Of a stretch of 64,000 nucleotides of DNA, positions 11,009-19,531 are shown piece after piece. A program made the position numbers and the translations under genes. Each line of letters begins with the position of its first letter. Within the stretch, counting starts at the first letter, position 1. This DNA comes from Methylobacterium sp. SyP6R (GTDB taxonomy: Bacteria > Pseudomonadota > Alphaproteobacteria > Rhizobiales > Beijerinckiaceae): contig NZ_JAAQRC020000001.1 of the NCBI RefSeq assembly GCF_019216885.1, positions 3,020,501-3,084,500 of the forward strand, given 5' to 3'. The notes beneath the pieces are model-generated. The model was given only the letters and a program-made list of their open reading frames with translations. It ran no database searches and was not told the origin of the DNA.

Positions 11009-11713
11009 TCAGCAGCCGAGCTGCCGCGCCAGATCCGCCAGGTCCGACGCCGCGACATCCACCGGAACCAGGGGCGCCGGCTCGCCGGTGCCCGGGCCGC
11101 TCTCGCCGGGCCGCGCGACGTGTGCGGTGGCAAGCCCGCAAGACGCGGCCGCCGCGAGATCGGAGGAATGGGCCGCCACCATCATCACCTCGGCCGGCTC
11201 GCACCGCAAAGCCTCGACGGCGCGGAGATAGACGGCGGGCTTCGGCTTGTAGTCCTGGGCGAACTCGGCCCCGAGCACCGCGTCCCAGGGCAGACGGTTG
11301 CGGCGCGCATGCGCGATGGCGAGCCGCACATGGGCGTTCGAGCAGGGCGCCAGCAGGTATCGTTCGCGCAACCGGGCAAGCGCGTCCGGCACCTCCGGCC
11401 AGGCATCGAGCCGGTGCCAGGCGAGGACCAGTTCGCGGCGTGCCTCGGGCGGCACCGCCTCGCCGAGGGTGAGGCCGGTGAGCACGCCCTCCAGGCTCTC
11501 GGCATGCAGCGTGTCGAGGTCGGTATACGGCCGGGCACCCTGGCGGATCGGCTCCATGCCGGGCTGGTAGCGGTCGCGCCAGGCCCGGGCGAAGGCGGGA
11601 CCGTCGAGATCCGGCCGGAACGGGCCTAAGATCCGCGCCGCCTCCCGGGCGACGCCGCCATGCCAGTCGAGCAGGGTGCCGAAGACGTCGAAGATGAGGG
11701 CCTGGATCGCCAT
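11009..11713 (-). CDS. Haloacid dehalogenase, type II (HAD superfamily)
   Basis: 234 residues. Motif I is IFDVFGTLLDWHG with the nucleophilic Asp near residue 9; the Phe-Gly-Thr following it is typical of L-2-haloacid dehalogenases. Motif II is LLAPCSNAHV, motif III is DYKPKPAVYLRA and motif IV is VMMVAAHSSDL, which lacks the usual acidic pair and so fits the dehalogenase subfamily better than phosphatases. Family members hydrolyse C-halogen bonds of short 2-haloacids via an aspartyl ester. The real substrate is unknown. It is a single gene. Confidence 0.88.
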   Translation of the reverse strand: MAIQALIFDVFGTLLDWHGGVAREAARILGPFRPDLDGPAFARAWRDRYQPGMEPIRQGARPYTDLDTLHAESLEGVLTGLTLGEAVPPEARRELVLAWHRLDAWPEVPDALARLRERYLLAPCSNAHVRLAIAHARRNRLPWDAVLGAEFAQDYKPKPAVYLRAVEALRCEPAEVMMVAAHSSDLAAAASCGLATAHVARPGESGPGTGEPAPLVPVDVAASDLADLARQLGC

Positions 11714-11866
11714 GCGGGCCGCCTCCCGGATTTGGATTCGTGTCGCTCCGGGTTATCGGCCCTGTGGCCCACGCTTCAAGACCGCCCATCACCATCGGGT
11801 GAGCGGGGCCGGCACGGGGCCTGTATCCGGCGGAAATTTACCATCTGTTAACGACGCCGGCAGAGC

Positions 11867-12085
11867 ATGCCCGGCATGTCGAGTCACCGCAAATCACCCC
11901 CGAATCCGAAGCACGACACGGCTCCGCGCAACACCATCCTGCGCGACGAGATAGACAACCTGCGACAAAAGATGCGTTCCCGGCCGACGATGATCGAGGA
12001 ATGGGCGCAGGAGATGCAGCGGGATGATTCTGCCGAGGCCGCCGTATCGCGGCTGACACGGCTGAAAGCCAGCGGCAAGATGTAA
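11867..12085 (+). CDS. Small hypothetical protein, probably helical
   Basis: 72 residues from the ATG at 11867 (a second ATG is 9 bases on). A charged N terminus is followed by predicted helices (NTILRDEIDNLRQKMRSR, MIEEWAQEMQRD, AEAAVSRLTRLKASGKM). It has no membrane segment and no recognised family. The local base composition is lower in GC than the neighbours. Past its stop, 12086-12371 contains no gene that I can support. Confidence 0.5.
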   Translation: MPGMSSHRKSPPNPKHDTAPRNTILRDEIDNLRQKMRSRPTMIEEWAQEMQRDDSAEAAVSRLTRLKASGKM

Positions 12086-12371
12086 GAATGATTGTGTGCG
12101 ACTGCACGCGAGCATGGTGTCCGCGGGATGATTTTCCCGCAACAGTGCGTGTGGCCGTTTCCTGCACGGGAGATGCCCGCGGAAGGGCAGGCTGAATTGT
12201 CAGATACCCGACATCAAGCCTGATTATTCAGTTCGATATTCGACAAACATTGCCGGTGGCGCTACCTCCGCGCACCGGCCTGTCCGTCGGTCCTGCAATC
12301 CAGGCGTCGTCCCGGGCTCCGCTGTTGCGGCCCCGGAACGATCGGGCACGTGACGGCTCTGGCGGGGGCGC

Positions 12372-13412
12372 TCAGCGCCGGCGCACGAACCCGACGATGT
12401 CCTTCACCGCCGCGATGTTGGGAGCGGCAATGGCCTCCGCCCGGGCGGCGCCGTCGGCGAGCACCGCATCGATGTGGCCCGGATCGGCGACGAGGCGCTT
12501 CATCTCGGCGCCGATCGGCCCGAGCTTGGCCACGGCCAGGTCGACCAGTGCGCCCTTGAAGGCCGAGAACTGCGCGCCGCCATACTCGCGCAGCACGTCC
12601 TCGCGGCTCACGTCGTTGAGCGCCGCGAAGATGCCCACGAGGTTGTCGGCCTCCGGCCGCTTCTCGAGGCCGGCGATCTCGGAGGGGAGGGGCTCGGCGT
12701 CGGTCTTGGCCTTGCGCACCTTCGTGGCGATGCCGTCGGAATCGTCGGTGAGGTTGATGCGCGAATAATCGGACGGGTCCGACTTCGACATCTTCTTGGT
12801 GCCGTCGCGCAAGCTCATCACCCGGGCGGCGGGCCCGCCGATCAGCGGCTCGGTGATCGGGAAGAACGCCTCGCCGTGGCCCTGCTCGGCGATGGCGCCG
12901 GCGAAGTCGTTGTTGAACTTCTGGGCGATGTCGCGGGTCAGTTCGAGATGCTGCTTCTGGTCCTCGCCCACCGGCACGTGGGTGGCGCGGTAGGCCAGGA
13001 TGTCGGCGGCCATCAGGACAGGATAGTCGTAGAGGCCGATGCTGGCATTCTCGCGGTCCTTGCCGGCCTTCTCCTTGAACTGCGTCATGCGGTTGAGCCA
13101 GCCGAGGCGGGCGACGCAGTTGAAGATCCAGGCCAGTTCCGCGTGCTGCGGCACCTGGCTCTGGTTGAACACCACCGAGCGGGCCGGATCGATGCCGGCG
13201 GCCAGGAAGGCCGCGGTGACTTCGCGGATCTGCCGCGTCAGCTCGGCCGGGTCCTGCCAGACCGTGATCGCGTGCAGGTCGACGACGCAGTACAGGCACT
13301 CGAACTGCGCCTGCATGGCGACGAAGCGCTTGATCGCGCCGAGATAGTTGCCGAGGTGCAGGTTTCCGGTCGGCTGGACGCCGGAGAAGACCAGTTCCTT
13401 GAACGCGGGCAT
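12372..13412 (-). CDS. trpS: Tryptophanyl-tRNA synthetase
   Basis: 346 residues from the ATG at 13412; an in-frame GTG at 13445 would add 11 non-conserved residues. The class I signature is [13 protein letters not shown] (HIGH equivalent near residue 17) and the second signature is [16 protein letters not shown] (KMSKS near residue 205). Tryptophan-pocket features QDPAEL and [18 protein letters not shown] are present. The enzyme charges tRNA-Trp in the cytosol. Size and motifs are those of the standard bacterial enzyme. Confidence 0.97.
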   Translation of the reverse strand: MPAFKELVFSGVQPTGNLHLGNYLGAIKRFVAMQAQFECLYCVVDLHAITVWQDPAELTRQIREVTAAFLAAGIDPARSVVFNQSQVPQHAELAWIFNCVARLGWLNRMTQFKEKAGKDRENASIGLYDYPVLMAADILAYRATHVPVGEDQKQHLELTRDIAQKFNNDFAGAIAEQGHGEAFFPITEPLIGGPAARVMSLRDGTKKMSKSDPSDYSRINLTDDSDGIATKVRKAKTDAEPLPSEIAGLEKRPEADNLVGIFAALNDVSREDVLREYGGAQFSAFKGALVDLAVAKLGPIGAEMKRLVADPGHIDAVLADGAARAEAIAAPNIAAVKDIVGFVRRR

Positions 13413-13501
13413 CGTGATCGTGGTCCCTTGGCCGAGGGCTGTCACATTCCCGCGGGCGCGGCGTTCTGGACCGTTCCGGCAGGGGGGTCAAGCAGGAGGA
13501 A

Positions 13502-14236
13502 TCAGGGGTGCAGGGCAGCCGTTTCCCGCGTCGCCCGCGCGCCCGTCCTCGCCTGTCCGGTGGGGCAGAGATCGAGCACGGCGCATTGCCCGCAGGCCGG
13601 GTTGCGGTGGAAGCAGCAGCGCTGCCCGTGCAGCATCAGCACCTCGTGGTTGTCGTAGAGCTTTTGCGCGTCCCAGTCCGCCGGCAGCTGCGCCCGTAAG
13701 GCGGCGTGGGAGGGGCCGACATCGACCTTCGGGCCGATCAGTCCGGTGCGCTGCGCCACCCGGTGATGATGGCTGTCGACGGGGAGCGCCGGCATCCGCA
13801 ACGCGCTGAACGACAGGACCGCCGCGCTGGTCTTCGGCCCGATGCCGGGAATCGCCTCGAGCCAGGCCCGCGCCTCGGCCACCGGCATCTCGCGCAAGAA
13901 GCCGAGATCGAGGCTCCCGGCCCGCTCCTGCACCGCGCGCAAAACCGCCTGGATCCGCGGCGCCTTCAATTCCGGCCAGGTCACGCCTGAGATCAGCGCC
14001 TGCACCTCCTCGGTCGGCGCGGCGATGAGCGAATCCCAGTCGTCGAAGCGCGCCCGCAGCGCCTTGAAGGCGCGGCCGGACTCGGCGTTGCGGGTCCGGT
14101 GCGACAGGAGCGAGGAGATCAGCTCGCTCACCGGGTCGAGGTCGTGGAAATAAGCGATCGGGCAGCCATAGACCCCGCACAGGCGGCGGTGGATCATCAG
14201 GGCCTTCTCGGTGAGGTCGGTCGGGGCGGGGCTCAT
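13502..14236 (-). CDS. Endonuclease III-family DNA glycosylase with iron-sulfur cluster
   Basis: 244 residues from the ATG at 14236. The helix-hairpin-helix is AIPGIGPKTSAAVLSF with the catalytic-type Lys, followed by the conserved Asp in ALPVDSHHHRVAQR. The C-terminal cysteines are spaced C-x6-C-x2-C-x5-C (CFHRNPAC, GQC, AVLDLC), which binds a 4Fe-4S cluster as in Nth/MutY. The protein is diverged from canonical Nth, so it may be one of the Nth-like paralogues common in alphaproteobacteria rather than the main thymine-glycol glycosylase. A role in base-excision repair is inferred from the motifs. Confidence 0.88.
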   Translation of the reverse strand: MSPAPTDLTEKALMIHRRLCGVYGCPIAYFHDLDPVSELISSLLSHRTRNAESGRAFKALRARFDDWDSLIAAPTEEVQALISGVTWPELKAPRIQAVLRAVQERAGSLDLGFLREMPVAEARAWLEAIPGIGPKTSAAVLSFSALRMPALPVDSHHHRVAQRTGLIGPKVDVGPSHAALRAQLPADWDAQKLYDNHEVLMLHGQRCCFHRNPACGQCAVLDLCPTGQARTGARATRETAALHP

Positions 14237-14289
14237 GACGGGGTGAATCGCCGATACCCTGCACCCGTTCCGCCTGCGGCACCGCGTCC

Positions 14290-14931
14290 CTATGCTTGAC
14301 CGGACCCTTGGCCGGATCCTGACTTGGTTTCGTCCTTCTTGCGCTCGTAGCGCAGCAGCAGGGGAGTCTGGGCAAGGGCGAAGACGATGGTGAGCGGCAT
14401 GATGCCGAACACCTTGAAGCTGACCCAGAAATCCGTGGTCTGGGTGCGCCACACCACCTCGTTCACTGCGGCGAGGAAGAAGAAGAACAGGCCCCAGCGG
14501 AAGGTGAGCTTGCGCCAGCCCTCCTGGGTGAGGTCGAACACGCTGTCGAGCACCAGGGCCAGCAACGGCCGGCCGAAGGCGAGGCCGCCGAGCAGCACCG
14601 CCCCGAACAGGCTGTTCACGATGGTCGGCTTGAGCTTGATGAACACCTCGTCGCGCAGGAGCAGCGTCAGGCCGCCGAACACCACCACGACGACGCCGGA
14701 GACCAGCGGCATGATCGGCAGGCGCCGCACCCAGACGTAATGGACCGCCAGCGCCACCAGGGTCGCGGCGATGAACAGCCCGGTTGCCACGAACAGGCGC
14801 TGGTCGGCGGCAAAGCCGAATTTTTCCGCATAGGCGTTGCCGAGGAAGAAGACCCCGAGGGGGCCGAGTTCCAGGGCGAGCTTGGCAAGCGGCGGCAGGT
14901 GGGTCTGCGGCGGGACGGCTTCGATGGGCAT
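14290..14931 (-). CDS. yciB: Septation protein A family inner-membrane protein (YciB/IspZ)
   Basis: 213 residues from the ATG at 14931. About five to six transmembrane segments are visible, with the family hallmarks [13 protein letters not shown] near the start, [21 protein letters not shown] in the middle (quoted only in part) and [20 protein letters not shown] towards the end. YciB proteins sit in the cell envelope and affect cell-envelope synthesis and division. The tail is Lys- and Ser/Gly-rich ([17 protein letters not shown]). It lies 53 bases downstream of where the endonuclease gene begins, on the same strand, so the pair may be co-transcribed. Confidence 0.92.
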   Translation of the reverse strand: MPIEAVPPQTHLPPLAKLALELGPLGVFFLGNAYAEKFGFAADQRLFVATGLFIAATLVALAVHYVWVRRLPIMPLVSGVVVVVFGGLTLLLRDEVFIKLKPTIVNSLFGAVLLGGLAFGRPLLALVLDSVFDLTQEGWRKLTFRWGLFFFFLAAVNEVVWRTQTTDFWVSFKVFGIMPLTIVFALAQTPLLLRYERKKDETKSGSGQGSGQA

Positions 14932-15097
14932 GGGGCGGGGGCGACGCTCCTGATTGCGCGCCGAAAGAGGCGGCTCCTCCCGCGCAGGTGGGACCGCACG
15001 GTCCCCCACGCAACGGGAGGCGAGCCCATAGACCGGCGGAGCCGATCCATCCATCCCCCGGCGACCTCGCGAGAGGCCGCTTGCGAGACCCCTCGGC

Positions 15098-15337
15098 CTA
15101 TTGCGCCTCCGCCTCGGACCGAAGCGCGGCGGTGCGGCGGCGTTCGCAGGCGACCTTCAGGTAGGTCTCGCGTCCGCGCACGAAGCCGCTCTGCGCCGCC
15201 AGGGTCTCGCCCTGCATCAGGCAGGTGACGGGCGAGGGGGCCGGCGCCACCGCGACGTCGAGCGCCGTCTCGCGGGAGCAGTCCGGCGCGGCCAGGGTGC
15301 TGGCGCAGACCAGGGCAACGGTGAGGAATTCCGCCAT
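15098..15337 (-). CDS. Small secreted-type hypothetical protein
   Basis: 79 residues from the ATG at 15337, which has a good GGAGG site 4 bases upstream. The N terminus [18 protein letters not shown] could be a short signal peptide. The rest holds two cysteines ([12 protein letters not shown] and [13 protein letters not shown]) and the segment [14 protein letters not shown] recognise no named family. It is divergent from luxR1, and the 302-base gap 15338-15639 between them holds the 17-bp dyad at 15467. Confidence 0.65.
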   Translation of the reverse strand: MAEFLTVALVCASTLAAPDCSRETALDVAVAPAPSPVTCLMQGETLAAQSGFVRGRETYLKVACERRRTAALRSEAEAQ

Positions 15338-15466
15338 GCCACCTCCGTCGGCCGCTCGCGCTACGGGTCGGGCGCAGGTCCGGGCCGGACGGGTTGCTCG
15401 CGCCGTACCGGTCCGGCGGAGCGATTCGCGTGCCAGGACCGGACCAAGGTCGAACACCGCGGCATT

Positions 15467-15483
15467 ATGTTGCAGCGCAACAT
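15467..15483. promoter_or_regulatory. 17-bp dyad in the luxR1 upstream region
   Basis: Arms ATGTTGC and GCAACAT are perfect complements around a 3-base centre. The dyad lies 157 bases before luxR1 and 130 bases before the divergent small gene. Its symmetry suggests a dimeric regulator site. Nothing identifies the regulator. Confidence 0.45.
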
Positions 15484-15639
15484 CCGGCCCGGGCCCGGGA
15501 CCGTGGCGCGGCGGTCCATCCTCGCCCAGTCTTCCCGCCTCGGCCGACCTGCCCCTACGGCGCGCGCATTGCGATTTGACTCATGTACTGCCGCATCCAG
15601 CTATAAGAATTGCGTCGTGATCTTTGCTAAGAGGCAGAC

Positions 15640-16368
15640 ATGTCACGTAAACAGCTTGACACAACCCTTGATTTCTTGAAGTCCATCGACGGTGCCGGCA
15701 ACCCTCTGGATGTGTGTCGGCGACTTCTTCCATTGCTCGACCGTTTGGGAATACAGAATTTCATGGCCGGAACAATTCCCCATCCGGGGGCCAATAAGCG
15801 GCAGCAATTATCGAATGTGCTGATCGATTTCTGGCCGCGGGAATGGACCGAAAGATATTTTGCGAAAAACTACATCGCCCGCGACCCGGCCATTCGGCAC
15901 CTGATGACGCAGACGGGCGATTTTCGCTGGGACGAATTGCAACCCCTGTGCAGAGCCGACACGACGGCCCAGCGGATCATGGACGAGGCCGCGGATTTTC
16001 GCCTGCGCCAAGGCATCACGATCCCGTTGCTGACGATCGAGGGCGACGTTGCGGGATTTTCCTTTGCGGGAGAGAACCTGGACATCTCCCCGGAAGACTT
16101 GGGCATGCTGCGCCTCGTCGCGACCTACGCGTTCGGCCGCCTGCTCCTGATCCGCGAAACGCCCGGCACGGGCGTATCCCTGGCTCCGCGCGAGAAGGAG
16201 GCGCTGCAATGGGCGTCGGAGGGCAAGAGCGAATGGGAGATCGGCATGATCATGGGCATCTCCGAGCACGGTGCGGACAAGCACCTGCGCAATGCCCGCG
16301 CGAAGCTCGGCGTGTCGAGCCGGGTCCATGCCGTCGCCCAGGGCATCCGGCTCGGACTGATCGTCTAA
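15640..16368 (+). CDS. LuxR-family quorum-sensing regulator (luxR1, module 1)
   Basis: 242 residues. The N-terminal autoinducer-binding domain keeps the ligand-pocket residues Trp69, Tyr73, Asp82 and Pro83 (EWTERYFAKNYIARDP). The C-terminal helix-turn-helix starts LAPREKEALQWASEGKSEWEIG. The recognition region reads SEHGADKHLRNARAKLG, where the common Thr-Val before the helix is Gly-Ala, so DNA specificity may differ. It is a close paralogue of luxR3 (same length, with shared starts DTTLDFL and DTTLAFL). The stop codon is made by the junction with the IS110 element. Before that insertion the cognate luxI1 lay about 280 bases downstream. Confidence 0.93.
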   Translation: MSRKQLDTTLDFLKSIDGAGNPLDVCRRLLPLLDRLGIQNFMAGTIPHPGANKRQQLSNVLIDFWPREWTERYFAKNYIARDPAIRHLMTQTGDFRWDELQPLCRADTTAQRIMDEAADFRLRQGITIPLLTIEGDVAGFSFAGENLDISPEDLGMLRLVATYAFGRLLLIRETPGTGVSLAPREKEALQWASEGKSEWEIGMIMGISEHGADKHLRNARAKLGVSSRVHAVAQGIRLGLIV

Positions 16369-17609
16369 ATAGAAACTGGCTCTACGGGTTTGATTTCGCA
16401 CGCAAATCCAAGGCGCTCGATCTGCCGCACGAGCGCCTTGGCGCGGATGGTCGGGGCCGCCTTGCGGCCGTGATCAGGCCCGGGATCGACGTAAGCCGTG
16501 CCGGCCTTGAGCATGTGATAGATCGCGGTCAACATCGAAGCGGCGACCGCGCAGATCGCCTTCTTGGGGCCGCGCCGGCCGCGCAAGCGCTGGAACTGCG
16601 CCCTGATGTAGCTCGCCTTCTTGCGCACTCCGGCCCAGGCGGCCTGCACCAAGGCCGTCTTGAGCCAGGGCGCGCCCTTGCGCAGCCGCGTCGAGCGCCG
16701 CTTGCCCGCGCTCTCGTCGTTCCTCGGGCACAGCCCGGCCCAGGAGATCAGATGGCCGGCGGTCGGGAAGCGGCTCATGTCGGGGCCGATCTCGGAGAGG
16801 ATCACCTGCGCGGTGAGGTCACTGATGCCCGGGATCGTCACCAGCAGCTTCACCGCTTCCCGGAAAGGGCCGAGGTCGCGCTCCACCTGCGCGTCGATCT
16901 CCGCGATCGCTCGCCCCAACCCGTCGTACTGGCGTAGATGCACACCGAGCAGGAAACGGTGGTGATCCCCGATCCGGCCCGTGAGCGCGGCCCGGATCGC
17001 CTCGGGCGCCGCCTTCACCCGCGGGCTGACCAGCGCCTGCAGCCCAGCCGGATCGCGCTCGCCCTTGACCAGCGCGTCGAGCACGGCGCGACCGGACTGG
17101 CCCATGATGTCGGTGAGCACCGAGGCGAGCTTGAGGTTGGCCTCCTCGAGGGTCTTCTGGATGCGCTGGACGTGGCTGGCCTGCTCGCGGACCAGTTGCT
17201 TGCGGGTGCGCAGCAGGTCGCGCATCGCCTGGGTCTGGGCCTCGGGCACGAAGCTGGCGCGGATCAGGCCGTGGGCGAGCAGGTCGGAGAGCCAAACCGC
17301 GTCGGCGACGTCGGTCTTGCGGCCGGGCACGTTCTTGACATGGGCGGCATTGGCCAGGATCAGGGTGCGGCTGTCGGCGTCGAGGACCTGCCAGACCGGG
17401 CGCCAGTAGATGCCGGTCGCCTCCATGGCGACATGGGTGCAGGCGTGCTCGTCGAGCCAGGCGGAGAGGTCGAGCAGAGCGGGCGTGGTGGTGGCAAACG
17501 TACGCACCTCACGCTGAACCTCGCTGCTCTCGGCCAGACGGATGGCTGCGACGACGGTGTCCTTGTGAACATCGAGGGCGGCGCAGCGGGGGTAGAGGAC
17601 CTCCATCAC
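16365..17609 (-). CDS. IS110-family DEDD transposase/recombinase, copy 1
   Basis: 414 residues. The N-terminal RuvC-like DEDD domain shows Asp13 (ALDVHKD), Glu63 (AMEATGIYW), Asp100 and Asp103 (KTDVADAVWL). A helical middle domain follows. The C-terminal Tnp20 domain has TIPGISDLTAQVILSEIG and ISWAGLCPRNDESAGKRR, with the likely catalytic Ser300. IS110 recombinases cut and rejoin at a dinucleotide core. The last codon TAG uses the flanking AG of the core as its final two bases. Copy 1 has Glu at residue 3 where copy 2 has Lys; the other two base differences are silent. Confidence 0.95.
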   Translation of the reverse strand: MMEVLYPRCAALDVHKDTVVAAIRLAESSEVQREVRTFATTTPALLDLSAWLDEHACTHVAMEATGIYWRPVWQVLDADSRTLILANAAHVKNVPGRKTDVADAVWLSDLLAHGLIRASFVPEAQTQAMRDLLRTRKQLVREQASHVQRIQKTLEEANLKLASVLTDIMGQSGRAVLDALVKGERDPAGLQALVSPRVKAAPEAIRAALTGRIGDHHRFLLGVHLRQYDGLGRAIAEIDAQVERDLGPFREAVKLLVTIPGISDLTAQVILSEIGPDMSRFPTAGHLISWAGLCPRNDESAGKRRSTRLRKGAPWLKTALVQAAWAGVRKKASYIRAQFQRLRGRRGPKKAICAVAASMLTAIYHMLKAGTAYVDPGPDHGRKAAPTIRAKALVRQIERLGFACEIKPVEPVSI

Positions 17610-17843
17610 GATCTCCTTGCCGTCAGGCCGCCGGCGCAGGCTCCCGTGAGATCAAATCTAAATGACGCGCTCCGGGGCTGGCCCGAGGACCGGCCCGTGA
17701 CGCAAGCGAGGGGACTGAAGAGGAGCCCGGATCCAACTGATACGCGGGGTCTGGCACACCAAAGACGAACCGATCTCTCCGCCGACGGCAAGTCCACTCT
17801 GCCATATGTTTCATCCGCAAGGGACCGCGAAGCCGGTGACGAA
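17610..17843 (-). ncRNA. Candidate bridge RNA region upstream of IS110 transposase, copy 1
   Basis: These 234 non-coding bases lie between the element's left end and the transposase start, where IS110-group elements encode a bridge RNA. The stretch CTGATACG (17737-17744) equals the right target flank including the CT core (19323-19330). CTAAAT (17658-17663) equals the element's own right end with the core (16365-16370). These are candidate target and donor guides, read as complements in an RNA transcribed with the transposase. The RNA itself is inferred; its ends are unknown. Confidence 0.5.
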
Positions 17844-19088
17844 CTAAATAGAAACTGGCTCTACGGGTTTGATTTCGCACGCAAATCCAAGGCGCTCGAT
17901 CTGCCGCACGAGCGCCTTGGCGCGGATGGTCGGGGCCGCCTTGCGGCCGTGATCAGGCCCGGGATCGACGTAAGCCGTGCCGGCCTTGAGCATGTGATAG
18001 ATCGCGGTCAACATCGAAGCGGCGACCGCGCAGATCGCCTTCTTGGGGCCGCGCCGGCCGCGCAAGCGCTGGAACTGCGCCCTGATGTAGCTCGCCTTCT
18101 TGCGCACTCCGGCCCAGGCGGCCTGCACCAAGGCCGTCTTGAGCCAGGGCGCGCCCTTGCGCAGCCGCGTCGAGCGCCGCTTGCCCGCGCTCTCGTCGTT
18201 CCTCGGGCACAGCCCGGCCCAGGAGATCAGATGGCCGGCGGTCGGGAAGCGGCTCATGTCGGGGCCGATCTCGGAGAGGATCACCTGCGCGGTGAGGTCA
18301 CTGATGCCCGGGATCGTCACCAGCAGCTTCACCGCTTCCCGGAAAGGGCCGAGGTCGCGCTCCACCTGCGCGTCGATCTCCGCGATCGCTCGCCCCAACC
18401 CGTCGTACTGGCGTAGATGCACACCGAGCAGGAAACGGTGGTGATCCCCGATCCGGCCCGTGAGCGCGGCCCGGATCGCCTCGGGCGCCGCCTTCACCCG
18501 CGGGCTGACCAGCGCCTGCAGCCCAGCCGGATCGCGCTCGCCCTTGACCAGCGCGTCGAGCACGGCGCGACCGGACTGGCCCATGATGTCGGTGAGCACC
18601 GAGGCGAGCTTGAGGTTGGCCTCCTCGAGGGTCTTCTGGATGCGCTGGACGTGGCTGGCCTGCTCGCGGACCAGTTGCTTGCGGGTGCGCAGCAGGTCGC
18701 GCATCGCCTGGGTCTGAGCCTCGGGCACGAAGCTGGCGCGGATCAGGCCGTGGGCGAGCAGGTCGGAGAGCCAGACCGCGTCGGCGACGTCGGTCTTGCG
18801 GCCGGGCACGTTCTTGACATGGGCGGCATTGGCCAGGATCAGGGTGCGGCTGTCGGCGTCGAGGACCTGCCAGACCGGGCGCCAGTAGATGCCGGTCGCC
18901 TCCATGGCGACATGGGTGCAGGCGTGCTCGTCGAGCCAGGCGGAGAGGTCGAGCAGAGCGGGCGTGGTGGTGGCAAACGTACGCACCTCACGCTGAACCT
19001 CGCTGCTCTCGGCCAGACGGATGGCTGCGACGACGGTGTCCTTGTGAACATCGAGGGCGGCGCAGCGGGGGTAGAGGACCTTCATCAC
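17844..19088 (-). CDS. IS110-family DEDD transposase/recombinase, copy 2
   Basis: 414 residues, identical to copy 1 except Lys instead of Glu at residue 3. The DEDD residues (Asp13, Glu63, Asp100, Asp103) and Ser300 of the Tnp20 domain are intact, so both copies look active. The stop codon TAG again ends in the AG core at 17844-17845, here supplied by the junction with copy 1. The reading frame reaches the last base of the element. Confidence 0.95.
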   Translation of the reverse strand: MMKVLYPRCAALDVHKDTVVAAIRLAESSEVQREVRTFATTTPALLDLSAWLDEHACTHVAMEATGIYWRPVWQVLDADSRTLILANAAHVKNVPGRKTDVADAVWLSDLLAHGLIRASFVPEAQTQAMRDLLRTRKQLVREQASHVQRIQKTLEEANLKLASVLTDIMGQSGRAVLDALVKGERDPAGLQALVSPRVKAAPEAIRAALTGRIGDHHRFLLGVHLRQYDGLGRAIAEIDAQVERDLGPFREAVKLLVTIPGISDLTAQVILSEIGPDMSRFPTAGHLISWAGLCPRNDESAGKRRSTRLRKGAPWLKTALVQAAWAGVRKKASYIRAQFQRLRGRRGPKKAICAVAASMLTAIYHMLKAGTAYVDPGPDHGRKAAPTIRAKALVRQIERLGFACEIKPVEPVSI

Positions 19089-19322
19089 GATCTCCTTGCC
19101 GTCAGGCCGCCGGCGCAGGCTCCCGTGAGATCAAATCTAAATGACGCGCTCCGGGGCTGGCCCGAGGACCGGCCCGTGACGCAAGCGAGGGGACTGAAGA
19201 GGAGCCCGGATCCAACTGATACGCGGGGTCTGGCACACCAAAGACGAACCGATCTCTCCGCCGACGGCAAGTCCACTCTGCCATATGTTTCATCCGCAAG
19301 GGACCGCGAAGCCGGTGACGAA
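19089..19322 (-). ncRNA. Candidate bridge RNA region upstream of IS110 transposase, copy 2
   Basis: Same 234-base non-coding left end as in copy 1, with the CTGATACG segment at 19216-19223. It abuts the chromosomal target at 19323, where the same eight bases occur. See copy 1 for the reasoning; transcription is inferred. Confidence 0.5.
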
Positions 19323-19324
19323 CT

Positions 19325-19362
19325 GATACGAAATCCGGAAGAACACTTCTGGATTTCGTATC
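19325..19362 (+). terminator. Strong stem-loop that directly follows the ancestral luxR1 stop
   Basis: A 17-bp stem (19325-19341 with 19346-19362, one G-U pair) closes a 4-base loop. Without the IS pair it would begin inside the luxR1 stop codon TGA. There is no U tract, so it may stabilise or end the luxR1 mRNA. Two more stem-loops follow (19391-19426 and about 19435-19465). The IS110 pair inserted at the foot of this hairpin. Confidence 0.6.
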
Positions 19363-19531
19363 ACCAGCCCGCGCGGCGCGTGAGCGAAGCCGATTTCCGC
19401 ATCGCGAAGCGATCAGTCGGAAATCGTATGATGCGGTTTTCGGACGATCCGTTCGGAAACCGTATCGGCAAGCCCGCGCGGTGGAGTCGGTGGCTCCACA
19501 CGCTTGAGCGATGCGGAACCCGTACGACAAG

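Larger units (their letters stand above)
16365..17843 (-). mobile_element. IS110-family insertion sequence, copy 1 (1479 bp)
   Basis: The unit runs from CTAAAT at 16365 to GACGAA at 17843 and is followed at once by a second copy in the same orientation. The two differ at only three positions (17238, 17295, 17603 in this copy). There are no terminal inverted repeats and no target duplication, as usual for IS110. The transposase fills the element to its last base, and 234 bases of non-coding DNA lie upstream of it. The CT at the edge is shared by all three junctions (16365, 17844, 19323), so the exact boundary is ambiguous by 2 bases. Confidence 0.93.
17844..19322 (-). mobile_element. IS110-family insertion sequence, copy 2 (1479 bp)
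   Basis: An exact head-to-tail second unit, identical in length to copy 1 and three bases different. It abuts copy 1 with no spacer beyond the shared CT. In IS110 elements such right-end/left-end junctions can rebuild a promoter that drives the downstream copy, so copy 1 may be expressed from this junction. The right side leads into CTGATACG of the original target. Confidence 0.93.

Noticed and set aside
17764-17770. GACGAAC in the IS110 left end as a second donor guide
   Set aside because: It matches the element's left end, but its place on the wrong side of the target guide does not fit the known loop order of bridge RNAs, so it may be chance.
16938-18416. A 492-codon plus-strand frame crossing the IS110 junction
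   Set aside because: It is antisense to the transposase and spans the copy boundary, so it exists only because of the tandem duplication.
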